From contig OY755187.1 of NCBI GenBank assembly GCA_963576735.1, positions 11,160,001-11,224,000 on the forward strand: a stretch of DNA of 64,000 nucleotides, read 5' to 3'. Positions within the stretch are counted from its first letter, which is position 1. Every line of letters starts with the position of its first letter. The position numbers and the translations under genes were made by a program. A model generated the notes under the pieces. That model saw only the letters and a program-made list of their open reading frames with translations, was not told the DNA's origin and did no database searches. Of the stretch, positions 42,976 to 54,559 are shown piece after piece. The DNA comes from Bedellia somnulentella. Lineage: Eukaryota; Arthropoda; Insecta; Lepidoptera; Bedelliidae.

Positions 42976-43222
42976 ATACATACATATACTCACGGCTATA
43001 TTTCTATAGAAGGAGTAGCCAGAGCTAAGGAATTATAACTTCCTCAGCCGCTTTTGGAAGATGAGTGTGGAAAAGATGGTAAAAATAAAGGTTTTGGTGA
43101 TGGGTCTCCAACCGCATCGCCCAAAACTCCAATAAAAAGCCCCAATACCCTTAGTCGCCTCTTACGACACCCGTGGGTAGAAAGGGGTAGCGTCATTCTA
43201 AGCCGGCACTACACGGCAACAG
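42976..43222 (-). mobile_element. SINE-B inside SINE-A
   Basis: Inserted with a short repeat 'acatca' (42970-42975, 43223-43228). Full length. Confidence 0.88.
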
Positions 43223-43487
43223 CACATCACTCGACAGTAATGTCAAGTAGTGTTCAGAGTACCCACGTTTTGCTTGGATAGTAAACTCACTTGATAGGAA
43301 GCAGGTCCATCGCTATTTTTATACTTTAACGCTGTCACATATACTTGGTTATCTAATATACTAAGAAAAGACATACATACATACATACATATACTCACGG
43401 CTGTAATTCCCTAGAAGGAGTAGCCAGAGCCAAGGAATTATAAATTCCTCAGCCACTTTTGGAAGTTGATTGGGGAAAAGGTGGTAA

Positions 43488-43622
43488 TCTATACTTATAA
43501 TAAATCTGTAGAGAGGTCAATTCTGTACATGAAACATATTTTCAAAATAACTCTCAGGTTGTGATAAGGGATCAATACTGATGCCAAAAATGCAATCAGT
43601 AAAATTTTTGTCTGTCTGTCTT

Positions 43623-43664
<42 letters not shown>

Positions 43665-44485
43665 GGTTTGTATGTTCCTTATGGAAACAAAAACTACTCG
43701 ACGGATTTTAACAAAACTTGGTACAATTATTCTCCATAGTCCTGGGCAGGTTTTTGTATACTTTCCAACCGAGTAGTACAGGGGAATTTTGGCAAAATTT
43801 CGGGAAAACGGGAGAAATTACTCCATTTTTTAAGCTTCCGTCACGTGTGCAGCCTCAATGGTTAAACTTACATAGAAATCATGTGTGACGAAAATATTCT
43901 TCATAAAATTATCTAACTAAAAATTTTCAGCAGTTTATGTCTATCTTTTACGGTTGACTCACAATAACATGTGTAATTCCTGATAACTTAGCAGTTCGGA
44001 ACATTCTGATTATATTTGTTTACTCTTACGTTTGTAAACCTCTCAATCATCCCTAATTTAAAAAAGGTAACATTATTACCTATTCAATAAAAAAAGAATC
44101 ATAGAAATCGGTAGAGAAACACCGAAATTATACATAAAATAAGCCATCGCGCCCGTGACCAAAACCAAATCTTTACTAATTTACATATAACATACTATAT
44201 GGCGCCAGTAGTTGCATCCTACATCACGTAATGATTTATTTTTTAGATTGTTATAAATACTTCATAGCGTTTTATTCCAAAATTTGCTATTAAACGGAAA
44301 TACTGAACCGTTCATTAAAGCGCATTCAAAATCACCAAACTACACTGTTTAGGGAGTGCTATTAATTTAATAAATTGAAAACATTGCGCTAGATTTCACA
44401 ATGCTTGAGCAGTGACAGAAGAAAGAAACCTTATAGATATTTAAAAAAAACAACGCTACCCGTGCGAAGCTGGGACGATCCACTA
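43488..44485 (+). mobile_element. Helitron-like element with (GTCT)n
   Basis: Starts TC ('tctatacttataataaatct') and lies between A and T with no target duplication, as Helitrons do. Ends '...gcgaagctgggacgatccacta', similar to the 3' end of Lepidoptera Helitron/MINE elements (from memory), although the final CTRR is imperfect. It holds a GTCT microsatellite at about 43610-43665. No Rep/helicase frame, so it is non-autonomous. Confidence 0.75.
43610..43666 (+). repeat. (GTCT)n microsatellite
   Basis: About a dozen GTCT units with one TTTC interruption near the start and a final GTCG, internal to the Helitron-like element. Confidence 0.95.
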
Positions 44486-45073
44486 TAATAAATAAATGCT
44501 TTTGGTGACGGGTCTCCAACCACATCGCCCAAAAATCACTTAAGAAGCCCCTATACCCTTAGTCGCCTCTTACGATCACCTACGGGTAGAAATGGGGTAG
44601 TGTTATTCTAAGCCGACACTACACGGCAAGAAAAGACACATAAGTGTAAGCCCAACTAAGGAATTAAACCCAAGACACCTGTCAGGCGGTGGTGCTTTTC
44701 ATGTAGCTATAACGGTTGTTATATATTATAATAAACAGAAAAAAACTTTGGATGTTAGTAATTCTATCTACATACGAACTGATTTTAAAGGAATTTGGTA
44801 TTGAGTCATGTAATTCTGTCCCGGAAATACGTAAGATTTTATCCAATAGATAGTAGTGAGACTATACAATCCTTTAATCATATTTTTGTTTAGTTTCTAG
44901 TTATTTAGTGTCTAATATATTAGTTTACCTAATTGCTCTATATCTAAAGGCAGGAAAAGTAAGGTTTGGCTTTTATTTTTTTTGTTGTCCACAATGGTGG
45001 TAATTTACATAAACACTTATACTTTCGTATGTAAATTTCAAAGCATATTAGCAATCCCAATAGCAATAGCATC

Positions 45074-45280
45074 GCCGTGTAGTGTCGGCTTAGAATAGCA
45101 CTACCCCATTTCTTCCGGTGGGTGTACGTAAAAGGCGACTAACGGTATTGGGGCTTTTAAAGGATTTTCGGGCGATGCGGTTGGAGACCCATCACCAAAA
45201 ACCTTTATTTTACCATCTTTTTCCACTAAAATTTCCAAAAGTGGCAGAGATAGATAACCGTGAGTATATGTATGTATGTT
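45074..45280 (+). mobile_element. SINE-B
   Basis: Head 'gccgtgtagtgtcggcttag'. A ~45-bp gap comes before 'aaccgtgagtatatgtatg'. Confidence 0.9.
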
Positions 45281-45296
45281 AATCTCAAAAAACAAC

Positions 45297-45451
45297 TAGC
45301 CAGAGCTTCAAGTTAGGAATTTCCCCAGCCACTTAAAACGTGAAATTAAGTAAGCACATCAACCAACAATCACATCCAAACCCTTAATACTTTAAAGTCG
45401 GCACTTACAACGGAAGAAGAGGTTAGCGCAAAGCCGACACCTCACAGCCAA
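45297..45451 (-). mobile_element. SINE-B, highly diverged
   Basis: 'agccagagcttcaagttagg' and 'aagccgacacctcacagcc' at the ends, with a weak interior. Confidence 0.6.
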
Positions 45452-46128
45452 AAGTTGGAAATGCATGACAAATTCACCCTGAATAATGAAACGTACCTTA
45501 GACAATACAGAGAAACTAAGGTATTAGCCCAATTCTGGACTAGAACCTACACTTCCTAGCTAGCACGTTTTAGTTCAGGTGCGACTTATTAATGCTCAAT
45601 TATAATATCTGCTTCAAGCTCCAAATGGATCCAACATTTTCGTTTTATTAATAATCAAAATTGTAACAAACAAAAATTCGATATTGATACACCCATTTCA
45701 TTATTAATTAACTAACATAACCCGTACGTGTTACGAGGAGTGGCGAGGTCAAATATCGTAGGCGTGTTTTCGTCATACAATGAAACCTTTTCAAAATTAG
45801 TGGGTTTAATTATAATTTGCTGTTTGGCTTTCGAGGCCAAGCCTCCCTGATATTGTTACTTATTAACTTCCATAGATATGTTTTTATCATCATGAATTAT
45901 GCAGTATTAGGAACCTACTTAAATGAGATTGACCTAGAATTCATAAATAATTTTAGTTATTGTTAGATCTTTAATTCTCCAAGTAAACCAAACTCCTCGA
46001 AACGGCTGAACCAATTTAAATTAAATTTTGTATACACAATTCCACATTCGGTAGGTCTGAGAATAGATTTAGTTTTTTTATGCTCCTAAATAATAAGGAT
46101 TGTCCATCCCTAACATATTATTTTTATA
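45452..46128. other. No recognisable feature
   Basis: AT-rich, no gene or known repeat seen. Confidence 0.4.
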
Positions 46129-46380
46129 CATACATACATACATATATCATAAATAGGCTTTAAATCCCTAGAAGGGGTAGCCAGATCCAAGGAATTATAA
46201 ATTCCTCAGCCACTTTTGGAAGTTGAGTGGGGAAAAGGCGGTAAATAAAGGTTTTTGGTGATGGGTCTCCAACCGCATCACCCAAAAATCCAATAAAAAG
46301 CCCCAATACCCTTAGTCGCCTCTTACGACACCCGTGGGTAGAAAGGGGTAGCGACATTCTAAGCCGGCACTACACGGCAA
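46129..46380 (-). mobile_element. SINE-B
   Basis: 'ttaaatccctagaaggggta' to 'agccggcactacacggcaa'. A near-sister of the copy at 42976, sharing 'caataaaaagccccaatacc'. Confidence 0.92.
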
Positions 46381-46942
46381 GAAGAAATTCCTTACAAATA
46401 ATTATTGTATAACATTCAAATAAGTCAATTATGGTGAAGGGAAACCCTAAGAAAATCCACATCTATGATTTGTACTTTATTATCTCCGCCACGCCCAAGT
46501 ATATCCTTCCCAAGGGTTACAGTCTACCTTGAACAGCATTATTTAACCATAGTGCACCACGGTTTTCTAATGAGGTTTGATAGTCTAACGACAGCTACTG
46601 TGACTATAGTTCACACGCTTAGATAGTGTCGCCAGCCGGCTAAGGCATCCATTGTTTACGAGGCAGCATCATGTGATGTTCTGCGATAAATTAAATTAAA
46701 TAATCATTTATTTCGGACAGTAAAAACATCCGTGTAGAAACATTGCATAGACAAGTGAGTTCATAACCAAATAATAATAATAAAATAAAATAAACGAAAA
46801 TATTTAACGATAAAAGAGCGATCAAATCATATGTCAAAGAATTGCTATACTTACACACTCTATATGTGATTACTGTTGTAGGGCATATTAAAAAAAGTAT
46901 ATAATATATAGGTATTTTCTGCCTATTAAATATGTATGGAAC
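46381..46942. other. Unassigned, possible SINE-A trace
   Basis: 'gtgaagggaaaccctaag' near 46435 may be a decayed SINE-A body. Nothing else is seen. Confidence 0.3.
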
Positions 46943-47270
46943 TAAGTAAGTATCTGTGGTATTCATCTAATGAGAAAACAATAAAAAAATCCTTATGAAT
47001 TATTTACCTCACGGAAACCCTCAGTTAAATCCAAAAAGAATTCGTTTTTTATGTGCATATGTTTCAAATGTCTTTTACTCACAATCTTTCGCAAGAAATA
47101 AGTGGTCCTTTTTAGGGATTTGGGTAAATCTCGGGTCGGTTTTTTGCAAAACTATTCATCAAATACTCGTATGTGAGGGATACGATAGTTTCAATGACAA
47201 AAACTAACTTTGCTGAGTCGGTCCGTTTCTATGGTTTATTTGTTATGGAAATGTGGGAAATTGAAGACTG
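46943..47270 (+). repeat. Unrecognised repeat I, copy 2
   Basis: Longest copy of the family (see 32112 and 54560). Starts 'taagtatctgtggtattcat' and ends near 'ggaaatgtgggaaattgaag'. Confidence 0.75.
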
Positions 47271-47309
47271 ATCATATTATTAATATCAAAACAATAATTG
47301 AAATAATAA

Positions 47310-47554
47310 CATACATACATACATATACTTACGGCTATAAACCCCTAAACGGGGTAGCCAGAGCTTTGGAATGAGAAATTTCTCAGCCACTTTTGGAAGT
47401 TGATTGGGGAAAACATGGTAATAATAATTTTTTTGGTGACGGGTCTCCAACCACATCGCCCAAAAAGTACTTAAAAAGCCCCTATATCTTTAGTTGCCTC
47501 TTATGATCACTCACGGGTAGAAATGGGGTAGTGTTATTCTAAGCCGACACTACA
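47310..47554 (-). mobile_element. SINE-B, end clipped by mariner
   Basis: Full except for the last bases of the head: 'gccgacactaca' runs into the TA target of the mariner element. Confidence 0.9.
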
Positions 47555-47559
47555 ATATA

Positions 47560-48753
47560 CCAGACGGGCATGCCAATAGAAGTTAGATACTCTTTTCTAA
47601 TTTAAATGACACTGGCAAGCTATACACCAACTTATAGGCTGGTTTTATATTGACATATTTGAATACAGAACATACTTCTTTTATTTATTTTTTATTTGAA
47701 TGAGCATCATTTTTCCCAGAATCCGGCGGGAATTCACTTGCGACAATGGAGCTCAGTCGACGTGATTTTCACGCTATGATTTATTATGACTTTAAAAAAG
47801 GTTTAAAGCCTCAATAATGTTTTGAACTTTTGGCTTCTTCTTTTGGTGAGTTTGCTTGTTCCCGAGCAACAGTATTCAATTGGTTTGCTGAATTTAAAAG
47901 AGGACGGGGACGTCTCGAAGATGAAGTGAAAACAAGACGGCCGCCAACCGCGGTCAAGCAAGAAAACATTCGTGCAGTCGAAAAACTTATTCGCAAAAAC
48001 CGACGAATTACATATGTAGAGCTAGAGCGAGAACTATAAATTGGATCAGCAGCAATGCAAACCATAATTCACGACCACCTTTCTCTCCGTAAACGTTGTT
48101 TGAGATGGGTGCCGCACAAACTTACCGCTGAGCTGAAAGACCGTCGGGTGGATTGGTGCCTATTCATGATAGATAAATTCAACGGAGGCGAGCAACAAAA
48201 ACGTATATGATATATTGACTGGTGACGAAACATGGCTATATAACTATGATCCCGAATCAAAGCGACAGTCGACTGTATGGTGCTTTGAAGACGAGCCAAC
48301 TCCAACGAAATGTCGTCGTGCACGAAGCACACAGAAACAAATGATCGCCTCGTTTTTCTGCAAAACGGATCATATTGCTACTGTTGTGCTAGAAAATGAA
48401 AGAACGGTGAACTCTGAATGGTATGTGACAGTTTGTACTCCAACAGTAATATCAGGTTGGTGTGACCGAAGTCAGGAATCCGGCACCTTCTCTGGCACCA
48501 TGACAATGCGGCGCCGCACACGTCTGCCAGAACAATGGACTTTTTCAACTTGAAAAATGTGTCAATTCTCCCTCACCCGCCATATTCCCCTGACCTAGCG
48601 CCTTGTGATTTTTACTTGTTTCCAAAAATCTAAGAAAAAATAAAGGTATGAGGTTTGAAAGCATAGAAGATGCGCTGGCTGCCTATAAATTTCGAGATTT
48701 CTGAGGTATCTAAAGAATTTTTGAGTATCTAGTTTCTTTTGGCATGCCCCTCG
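47560..48753 (+). mobile_element. Mariner transposon, inactive
   Basis: 1194 bp flanked by TA (47558-47559, 48754-48755). Left TIR includes 'gggcatgccaatagaagtta' and the inverted right end reads 'gggcatgccaaaagaaacta', continuing 'gatactc' in both. It is inserted at the head of a SINE-B. Confidence 0.92.
47746..48632 (+). pseudogene. Mariner transposase with stops and frameshifts
   Basis: Starts 'MELSRRDFHAMIYYDFKKG'. A stop at 47815 is followed by the helix-turn-helix part 'ATVFNWFAEFKRGRGRLEDE' and a second stop at 48037. The catalytic region resumes in another frame, with 'TGDETWLYNYDPESKRQSTV' carrying the first D. After a further shift near 48450 it reads 'LWHHDNAAPHTSARTMDFF' (second D) and 'PYSPDLAPCDFYLF' (third D), so all DD34D residues are still visible. 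At least two stops and two shifts make it non-functional. Confidence 0.93.
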
Positions 48754-49261
48754 TATTCACGGTTTATATAATATTTATGTTATAATATAGAACTGTAAGT
48801 TTAATTATTGCAATGCCATATTTTTTTTAAATTAAAATAATATAAAACAAACGAGAAATGATAAGATTAGATATGCTAGCTGTGGGTAATTAAGCTTTAA
48901 CCTTTTGTACTTTTACTAAATTTTAAATCTAAATTGTGAAAACTCTTTACTGTCTAAGTTTACGTATTTATGAACATTAATTACACCACATGAGGCTTTC
49001 AAATTTTGATGCAAACTATAATTTTTCTATATTTAATTACTATACCGAGGAAGAAAAGCCTAAATGTATACATAAGAGGGTTTGTATGTAACAGATATTA
49101 TTTGCGATCGTCTTGAAGAATTTTATTTGAACCATTAATTTTTTACGACCAAACATTGTCGGTATAACTCCAAACACTTCTGACAATATATTGTGTTGTT
49201 AAAGATGAGAAAAGGTCGCATGTTATAAGTTTTTATTTTTCTTAAACATCTTATTTTGCTT

Positions 49262-49375
49262 ACATATATACATATACTCACGCCATTAGTTCCCATTCGG
49301 GTAGGCAAAAACTATCGTTCGCCACTTTGCACGATCCTGACAAACCTTCTAGCTTTATTGACATCCATAAATATT
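49262..49375 (-). mobile_element. RTE-BovB 3' end in E-b
   Basis: 'catatactcacgccattagt' and 'cgccactttgcacgatcctg'. Counterpart of 8048-8145. Confidence 0.85.
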
Positions 49376-49774
49376 TTTGTCATATTTTTTTATATGATAC
49401 TTTATGTACTAATTAACATCAAAACAACTAATTTTTATTGAAATATATATTTCGTTTTTGATATTTAGTAACAAGATTAAAACAAGGCTAAAATCACACA
49501 CTACATGAAGTTTTTCACTATCCTGATTTTGCAAATGTATTACGAGGTCAGAAATCTTGGTTACTACTACATACATTAGCCATCTGATAGTGAAAATTTT
49601 GTAAAATCGGTCCAGTTGTTTAGGAAATAACTTGAACAAATAATAAAAAGACCGACAGACAATAAAACAATAATGCTTCTTTGGAATATTTACCACGTTT
49701 ATGTCACACATTCTATTTGAATTTATGAACATAGAGCTAGTTGCTGGTATTAACAGTTCAAATACGTCACTTAC

Positions 49775-50043
49775 GACGACAGCCGTGGCCGAGTGGATAG
49801 GTGACTAGCTTCTCGGTCCGGAGGTCGCGGGTTCGATCCCCGCTGAGAGCATCATTTATGTGATGAGCATAAATGATTGTTTCTTAGTCTTGGATGTTAT
49901 TTATATGTGTATTATATAATATTAAATATATCGTTAAGTTAGTATCCCATAATACAAGTTCTACTTAGTTTGGGGCTAACTTGATCTGTGTAATATGTCC
50001 ATATATATTTATTTATATTATTATTTATTTATTATTATTTATT
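49775..50043 (+). mobile_element. tRNA-derived SINE-F with 6-bp TSD
   Basis: Clear Pol III boxes: A 'tggccgagtgg' (49786-49796) and B 'ggttcgatccc' (49830-49840). Body 'cataatacaagttctactta', AT-rich (ATTT)n tail. TSD 'acttac' (49769-49774, 50044-50049). It is absent from E-c at 56697. It is not a functional tRNA gene: the cloverleaf is not kept beyond the boxes. Confidence 0.88.
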
Positions 50044-50049
50044 ACTTAC

Positions 50050-50210
50050 CAAGAGGCTCGAGCCTTCCCAGAATAGGATGGTTAGCTATATTCAAATACG
50101 CTAGCCTAGTGAGGATTAGCTAATTCTTAATAATGAGTTTACCTCACAGGAACCGAATCCGCGACATCCAGATTGCGAGCCGAACACTCGACTAATAAAC
50201 CGTATAGGTA
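50050..50210 (-). mobile_element. tRNA-like SINE-G in E-b
   Basis: Reverse of 7372-7545: 'caagaggctcgagccttccc' to 'gcgagccgaacactcgacta'. Confidence 0.65.
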
Positions 50211-50787
50211 CGCAGTTAGAATACTTACTCATAACCTAATTATACCTACAGCTTCCATCACTCCAATTTCAAGATACATTATTAGATTGAAAAGGAACCA
50301 CGCTCTTAGCCATATTAAACAGGAAAAAGAGAATCGAGAAATTTATCGACAGAGGAAGCCAATATTGACTTTTTCTTATTACTGAAAACACACGATTATG
50401 CAAGTCACGGGCTTGTGGTTGGGAGCCTTCACCATTTATAGTCAGATATTTTCCTTTAAAAATTTAACTAAAAGGGATTTGCGGATAAGAAAATTCATTG
50501 TGGCCATATATTTATACGAAAAGAAGTCAGCGAATAATATGATTAGGCTATTCTATTTTGATCCCTGTCTTACAGGATAACCAAAACATTCATAAATATG
50601 AATAAATTCAGAAAAAAATGTATTAATGTCTCTGTATTTTGATATGGGAAATTATCAACTGTGCATAAGAAAGTAGGCGATTTTCCAATTTGGTCAAGCA
50701 GAGTAAACCTTATATGAATTGTTAGCCATTTTCTATATATCTAAAAAATATATTGTGTATAAAGTGTAAGAAAGACTCAACTCAAAC

Positions 50788-51148
50788 TTAAACAAAATGT
50801 TCACGTCAAATATCCCCAAAGGGGCTCGAAGAGGAAATAATACTTCTGGACTTCACGTGACATTGTCACCGGGTGATCAGAGTACCCACGTTTTCTTGGA
50901 GTTTTCAATGTACTCACGTAATAGGGGGCAGGCCTATCGCCGTTTTTTTTCAAAAACACTGTTTAATGACTAAGTGAAACTTAGCTTATGTGGGTTTCCT
51001 CGCGACGTTTTCCCTCTATGGTAACAACCATGATAAATTAACCACACATATGACTTTAGAGAAGATAAATTGGTGTAGGCCCCACACTGAACTTGAACCC
51101 TCGTCTTCTGCACAACAAGCGGCGTTCTACCTACTGATCTATGGTTGC
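50788..51148 (-). mobile_element. SINE-A in E-b
   Basis: 'gttcacgtcaaatatcccca' to 'tactgatctatggttgc'. Orthologous in position to the SINE-A of E-a and E-c. Confidence 0.9.
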
Positions 51149-51166
51149 TAAAACACAATATACTAT

Positions 51167-51250
51167 TACAGATCCACAATCTTTTCTTGGCCGGCGGCGA
51201 CTACCTACCTACCTAGTCGCCGCCGGCCAAGAAAAGATTGTGGATCTGTA
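51167..51250. repeat. Perfect 37-bp-arm hairpin
   Basis: Arms 51167-51203 and 51214-51250 are exact inverted repeats (inner part 'cttggccggcggcgacta') around a 10-nt loop 'cctacctacc'. It is found only in E-b; E-a and E-c lack it. The GC-rich inner arm is unlike the surroundings. Confidence 0.96.
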
Positions 51251-51543
51251 GTTCTCTTTGAATAATCTGACGTTTATAGATAAGTCACGATTAGTCACAT
51301 TAATCAATCAATACATACAGATATGTTCTTTCATTATTATGACTTGAGATTTCTACCTCCATTTGATTGAAATATATGTTCCGTTGTCCTCTATCATGAA
51401 TACCAACCACATGGGCTTAATTCTATATCAATAAATTTATTTGACGAGTCCTTTTGTCATGCACCTGATGAACTATAAATATTTTTCTACACTGATTACT
51501 GTCATGCACCTGATGAAATATGAATATTTTTCTACATTGATTA

Positions 51544-51788
51544 GCTGTGTAGTGTCGGCTTAGAATAATACCACCCCATTTCTACCCGTAGGTGATCGTA
51601 AGAGGCGACTAAGGGTATAGGGACTTTTCAAGTGATTTTTGGGCGATGTGGTTGGAGACTCGTTACCAAAAACATTTATTATTACCATCTTTTCCCCACT
51701 CAACTTTCAAAAGTGGCTGAGGAATTTCTCATTCCAAAGTTCTGACTACCCCGATTAGGGAATTATAGCCGTGAGTATATGTATGTAT
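51544..51788 (+). mobile_element. SINE-B in E-b
   Basis: Full length, plus orientation, inserted just before 'atttaaataaaattcaccca'. E-c has a SINE-B of opposite orientation at this site and E-a has none. Confidence 0.92.
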
Positions 51789-52015
51789 GATTTAAATAAA
51801 ATTCACCCAGTCGCTTCATCATAAGTAACAAATGTGAGCCTTAAATAATAATACAAAATATTAAATGAGTTTTGCAAAATTTAGTAAGTCCAAAACTGGT
51901 GCATACAACTGTATGGCTCGAAGCGATATAAAGTTACGTGTAATTTAATCAACATGTGCAGGTATCATAAGCTGAAAAGTTTGCAGCTCTGTTGTTCTTT
52001 AATTCGTATGCCTCA

Positions 52016-52250
52016 AAAGTTTATGATTGAATTGTTTTTGTTTCTCTTAATTCATTTATATTAATAAAATTATAAAATAATTTTATTTGTCTTTTTTGTA
52101 TGTGTTAAAGACAAATAAAATCTATAATTAAACAACTTTTGACCTTCGGATATTTTAATCGCGTTTGGTTTTTTAAAGCCCGACGTTTCGAAAACTTTTC
52201 ACTTATCATGGTCACGGGAAGACAACTTAAAATGACAAACATTTTAGACT
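52016..52250. repeat. Fragment of a dispersed repeat
   Basis: Contains 'aaagcccgacgtttcgaaaa' and 'catggtcacgggaagac', a motif pair common in moth genomes. The family is unnamed here. Confidence 0.4.
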
Positions 52251-52504
52251 ACATACATACATACATACATATACTCACGGCGATAAATCCCTAGAAGGGG
52301 TAGCCAGAGCTAAGGAATTATAAATTCCTCAGCCACCTTTGAAAAGTCAAGTGGGGAAAAGATGGTAAAATAAAGGTTGTTGGTGATGCGTCTCCAACCT
52401 CATCGCCCAAAAATCACTTAAAAGCCCCAATACCGTTAGTCGCCTTTTACGTACACCCACCGGAAGAAATGGGGTAGTGCTATTCTAACCCGACACTACA
52501 CAGC
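52251..52504 (-). mobile_element. SINE-B
   Basis: Full length, 'acatatactcacggcgataa' to 'cccgacactacacagca'. Confidence 0.93.
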
Positions 52505-53089
52505 AAAAAAATCATTAATCAAATAGAATAAAATTAATATAATTATAATTTTTAGGGGTCTTTCATTATATTTAGTAAGTAGTACTTTAGTGTGTTCTGC
52601 TTTTTAAATTGTTCATTAACGCTCAAGTCAAGTTTTTGATATATTTTTAATTGCCTGCACCATCATTTTACTGTTCAGCTATCAAAGCTTTTATGAAACA
52701 AGCTTCCGCTCATTTTATTTCAAAGCTTAATTACTTGGAAGCACTACGCGAAACAAATAAGTAATTTTGCTTCAAACATTTCACTAGACGCGAGCTCGAC
52801 CTCTGTTTAGACCCTTCTAGGTAATAATAATAATTGTTCTCATTTTCATGTTTTACAAAGCCGTTTTTGTGAAAACATTGGTTTATATTGTGACTAGATT
52901 TGTTTTTTGTCAAAATAGGTGGCTTTACATCAGATTTTTATTTTCTGTATCACAGATAAAATATGCGATTTTGAGTTCAAAGTTGAATTCTGAAGTTTTC
53001 ACATAAATGCATATAAATTCTGTAATTTATTAATCAAACAATCAAACAAACATATTAATAAATCAATTCATAGCGCCTAAATTACTTGT
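52505..53089. other. No recognisable feature
   Basis: AT-rich DNA, no gene. Confidence 0.4.
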
Positions 53090-54180
53090 AGTTTTTAACC
53101 GACTTCAAAAAAAGGAGTGTTCTCAATTCGACCGTGTATTTTTTTTTTTTTTTATATTTGATCGCCGATTGCTTCGCCATTTATGAACCGATTTTGATCA
53201 TTATTTTTTTATTCGAAAGAAGATACTCCCGGATTGGTACCATGATGAGGATATCAGGGTCTGATGATGGGATCCTGGAGAAATCGAGGGAACCCTCAAA
53301 TTTTATAGGCAAATGTACCGCGTTTTACATATTTTCTGAACTTATATTGGCATTTGCTTCTGAAAATCGTATTGTTATGCTGCTGAGCTGATGATGGAAG
53401 GTGTGGGTCCTCAATCACTAGGTATTAGGAAACAGTTCTTTCCACATTCTATATAGATTTATACTCCTCTTCGTAGCTTTTATGAAGAGAAGTACAGGTT
53501 CACTAAACATTTCTTTTGTTATGTTATTGTTACCGAGAAAGTACCATGAGACCAGGATCTGATGATGGCATCCCAGGAAATCGAGGGGACTGTCGAAACT
53601 CACAATCATGTGACAGTGTATTTGTTCAAAACGCCGATAGGCCTACCCTGTATAACGTGAGAACACTGCCTAAGCAAATCGTGGGTACTCTGAACAACAG
53701 GTTACAATGTCACGTGATATTCAGAAGTATTACTACCTCTGCTAACCCCTTCAGGGATATTCGGCGTGAACGTTTGAGTCTTTCTTGAGATGTAGAATTG
53801 TAGACCATCGCCTTTCGAAGGATTTTAAGGACAATGTAAGGTTACATATTGTTGAGCCTATTTAATATCGTACTATAATAGAAATACCGGAATTACGAAG
53901 AATAATACAGTAACCGTCGCTTCCTCATCCGAGAGGCATCTTTGCCATCTCTAAAACTCGTAAAATAAAATAATTTTTAACAAAAAGAAAACCGACTTCA
54001 TAGGTGGAAAAACAACCGAAAATAAACAAACTAGTACTAAAAAGTACGAAATAAGTTTTTTAATTGAATATGAGTACTGTGATTAATACCTTACCGATTT
54101 CTTTATTCCACACGCGTCAGTTCAACCTACCTAAATATTAAAATTCTCTTAAATTAATTTTTGAGTCGGTGAGTCTGTAG
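53090..54180 (+). repeat. Duplicated block J, copy 2
   Basis: Inverted paralogue of 29285-31115. Starts 'aaccgacttcaaaaaaagga', passes through a partial SINE-A (53608-53774) and ends near 'ccacacgcgtcagttcaacc'. Confidence 0.82.
53608..53774 (+). mobile_element. SINE-A 3' half in J2
   Basis: 'catgtgacagtgtatttgtt' to 'gatattcggcgtgaacgttt'. Its counterpart in J1 is the rearranged SINE-A at 30019. Confidence 0.88.
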
Positions 54181-54559
54181 CATAAGCAAGGGCTCATTTA
54201 ATGCAAATTTATTTCATATAGAAAATGTCACAGGTTTTGTAATAATAGGTTTTACAGGCCTAAATTCAGTGCGGTAAATATTGCTTAGTAAGCAGTGTTG
54301 AAAAATCATCACAAATAAGTATTACCAAAGAATAATCCAAATATTTTTAAAATAAGACACACTACCGTGTCAAGGGTTGCGCTTGAAAATGTTGAAAAAC
54401 ACATCACGGTTCCAATCTAAACTTCGTTTAGTCGAACAATAAGGCGTGCTGTAGTCTATTTTACACCCACCTCAACTATTACTACAGTGTAAAAAACTGG
54501 TTTCACTGGATTTTTTTCTTTTCCTTGAACAGTCGTTGATTGCTTGCACGTTGCAGCTA
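54181..54559. other. No recognisable feature
   Basis: Short unassigned AT-rich stretch. Confidence 0.35.

Larger units (their letters stand above)
43373..44627 (-). mobile_element. SINE-B split by a Helitron-like element
   Basis: Bounded by the 10-bp TSD 'aagaaaagac' (43363-43372 and 44628-44637). Halves are 43373-43487 and 44486-44627. Confidence 0.9.
42917..44720 (-). mobile_element. SINE-A hosting two SINE-B copies and a Helitron-like element
   Basis: SINE-A pieces at 42917-42975, 43223-43372 and 44638-44720 read consecutively on the minus strand. The first gap is a SINE-B (42976-43222). The second gap is a SINE-B (43373-44627) that itself contains the 998-bp element at 43488-44485. Confidence 0.88.
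49020..52015 (+). repeat. Duplicated block E, copy b
   Basis: Parallel to E-c and antiparallel to E-a. It uniquely contains SINE-F (49775-50043), an intact SINE-G and the 84-bp perfect hairpin (51167-51250). Confidence 0.85.

Noticed and set aside
49786..49845. Possible functional tRNA gene
   Set aside because: A and B boxes are clear, but the rest does not close a cloverleaf, and the unit continues into a SINE body with AT-rich tail and TSD.
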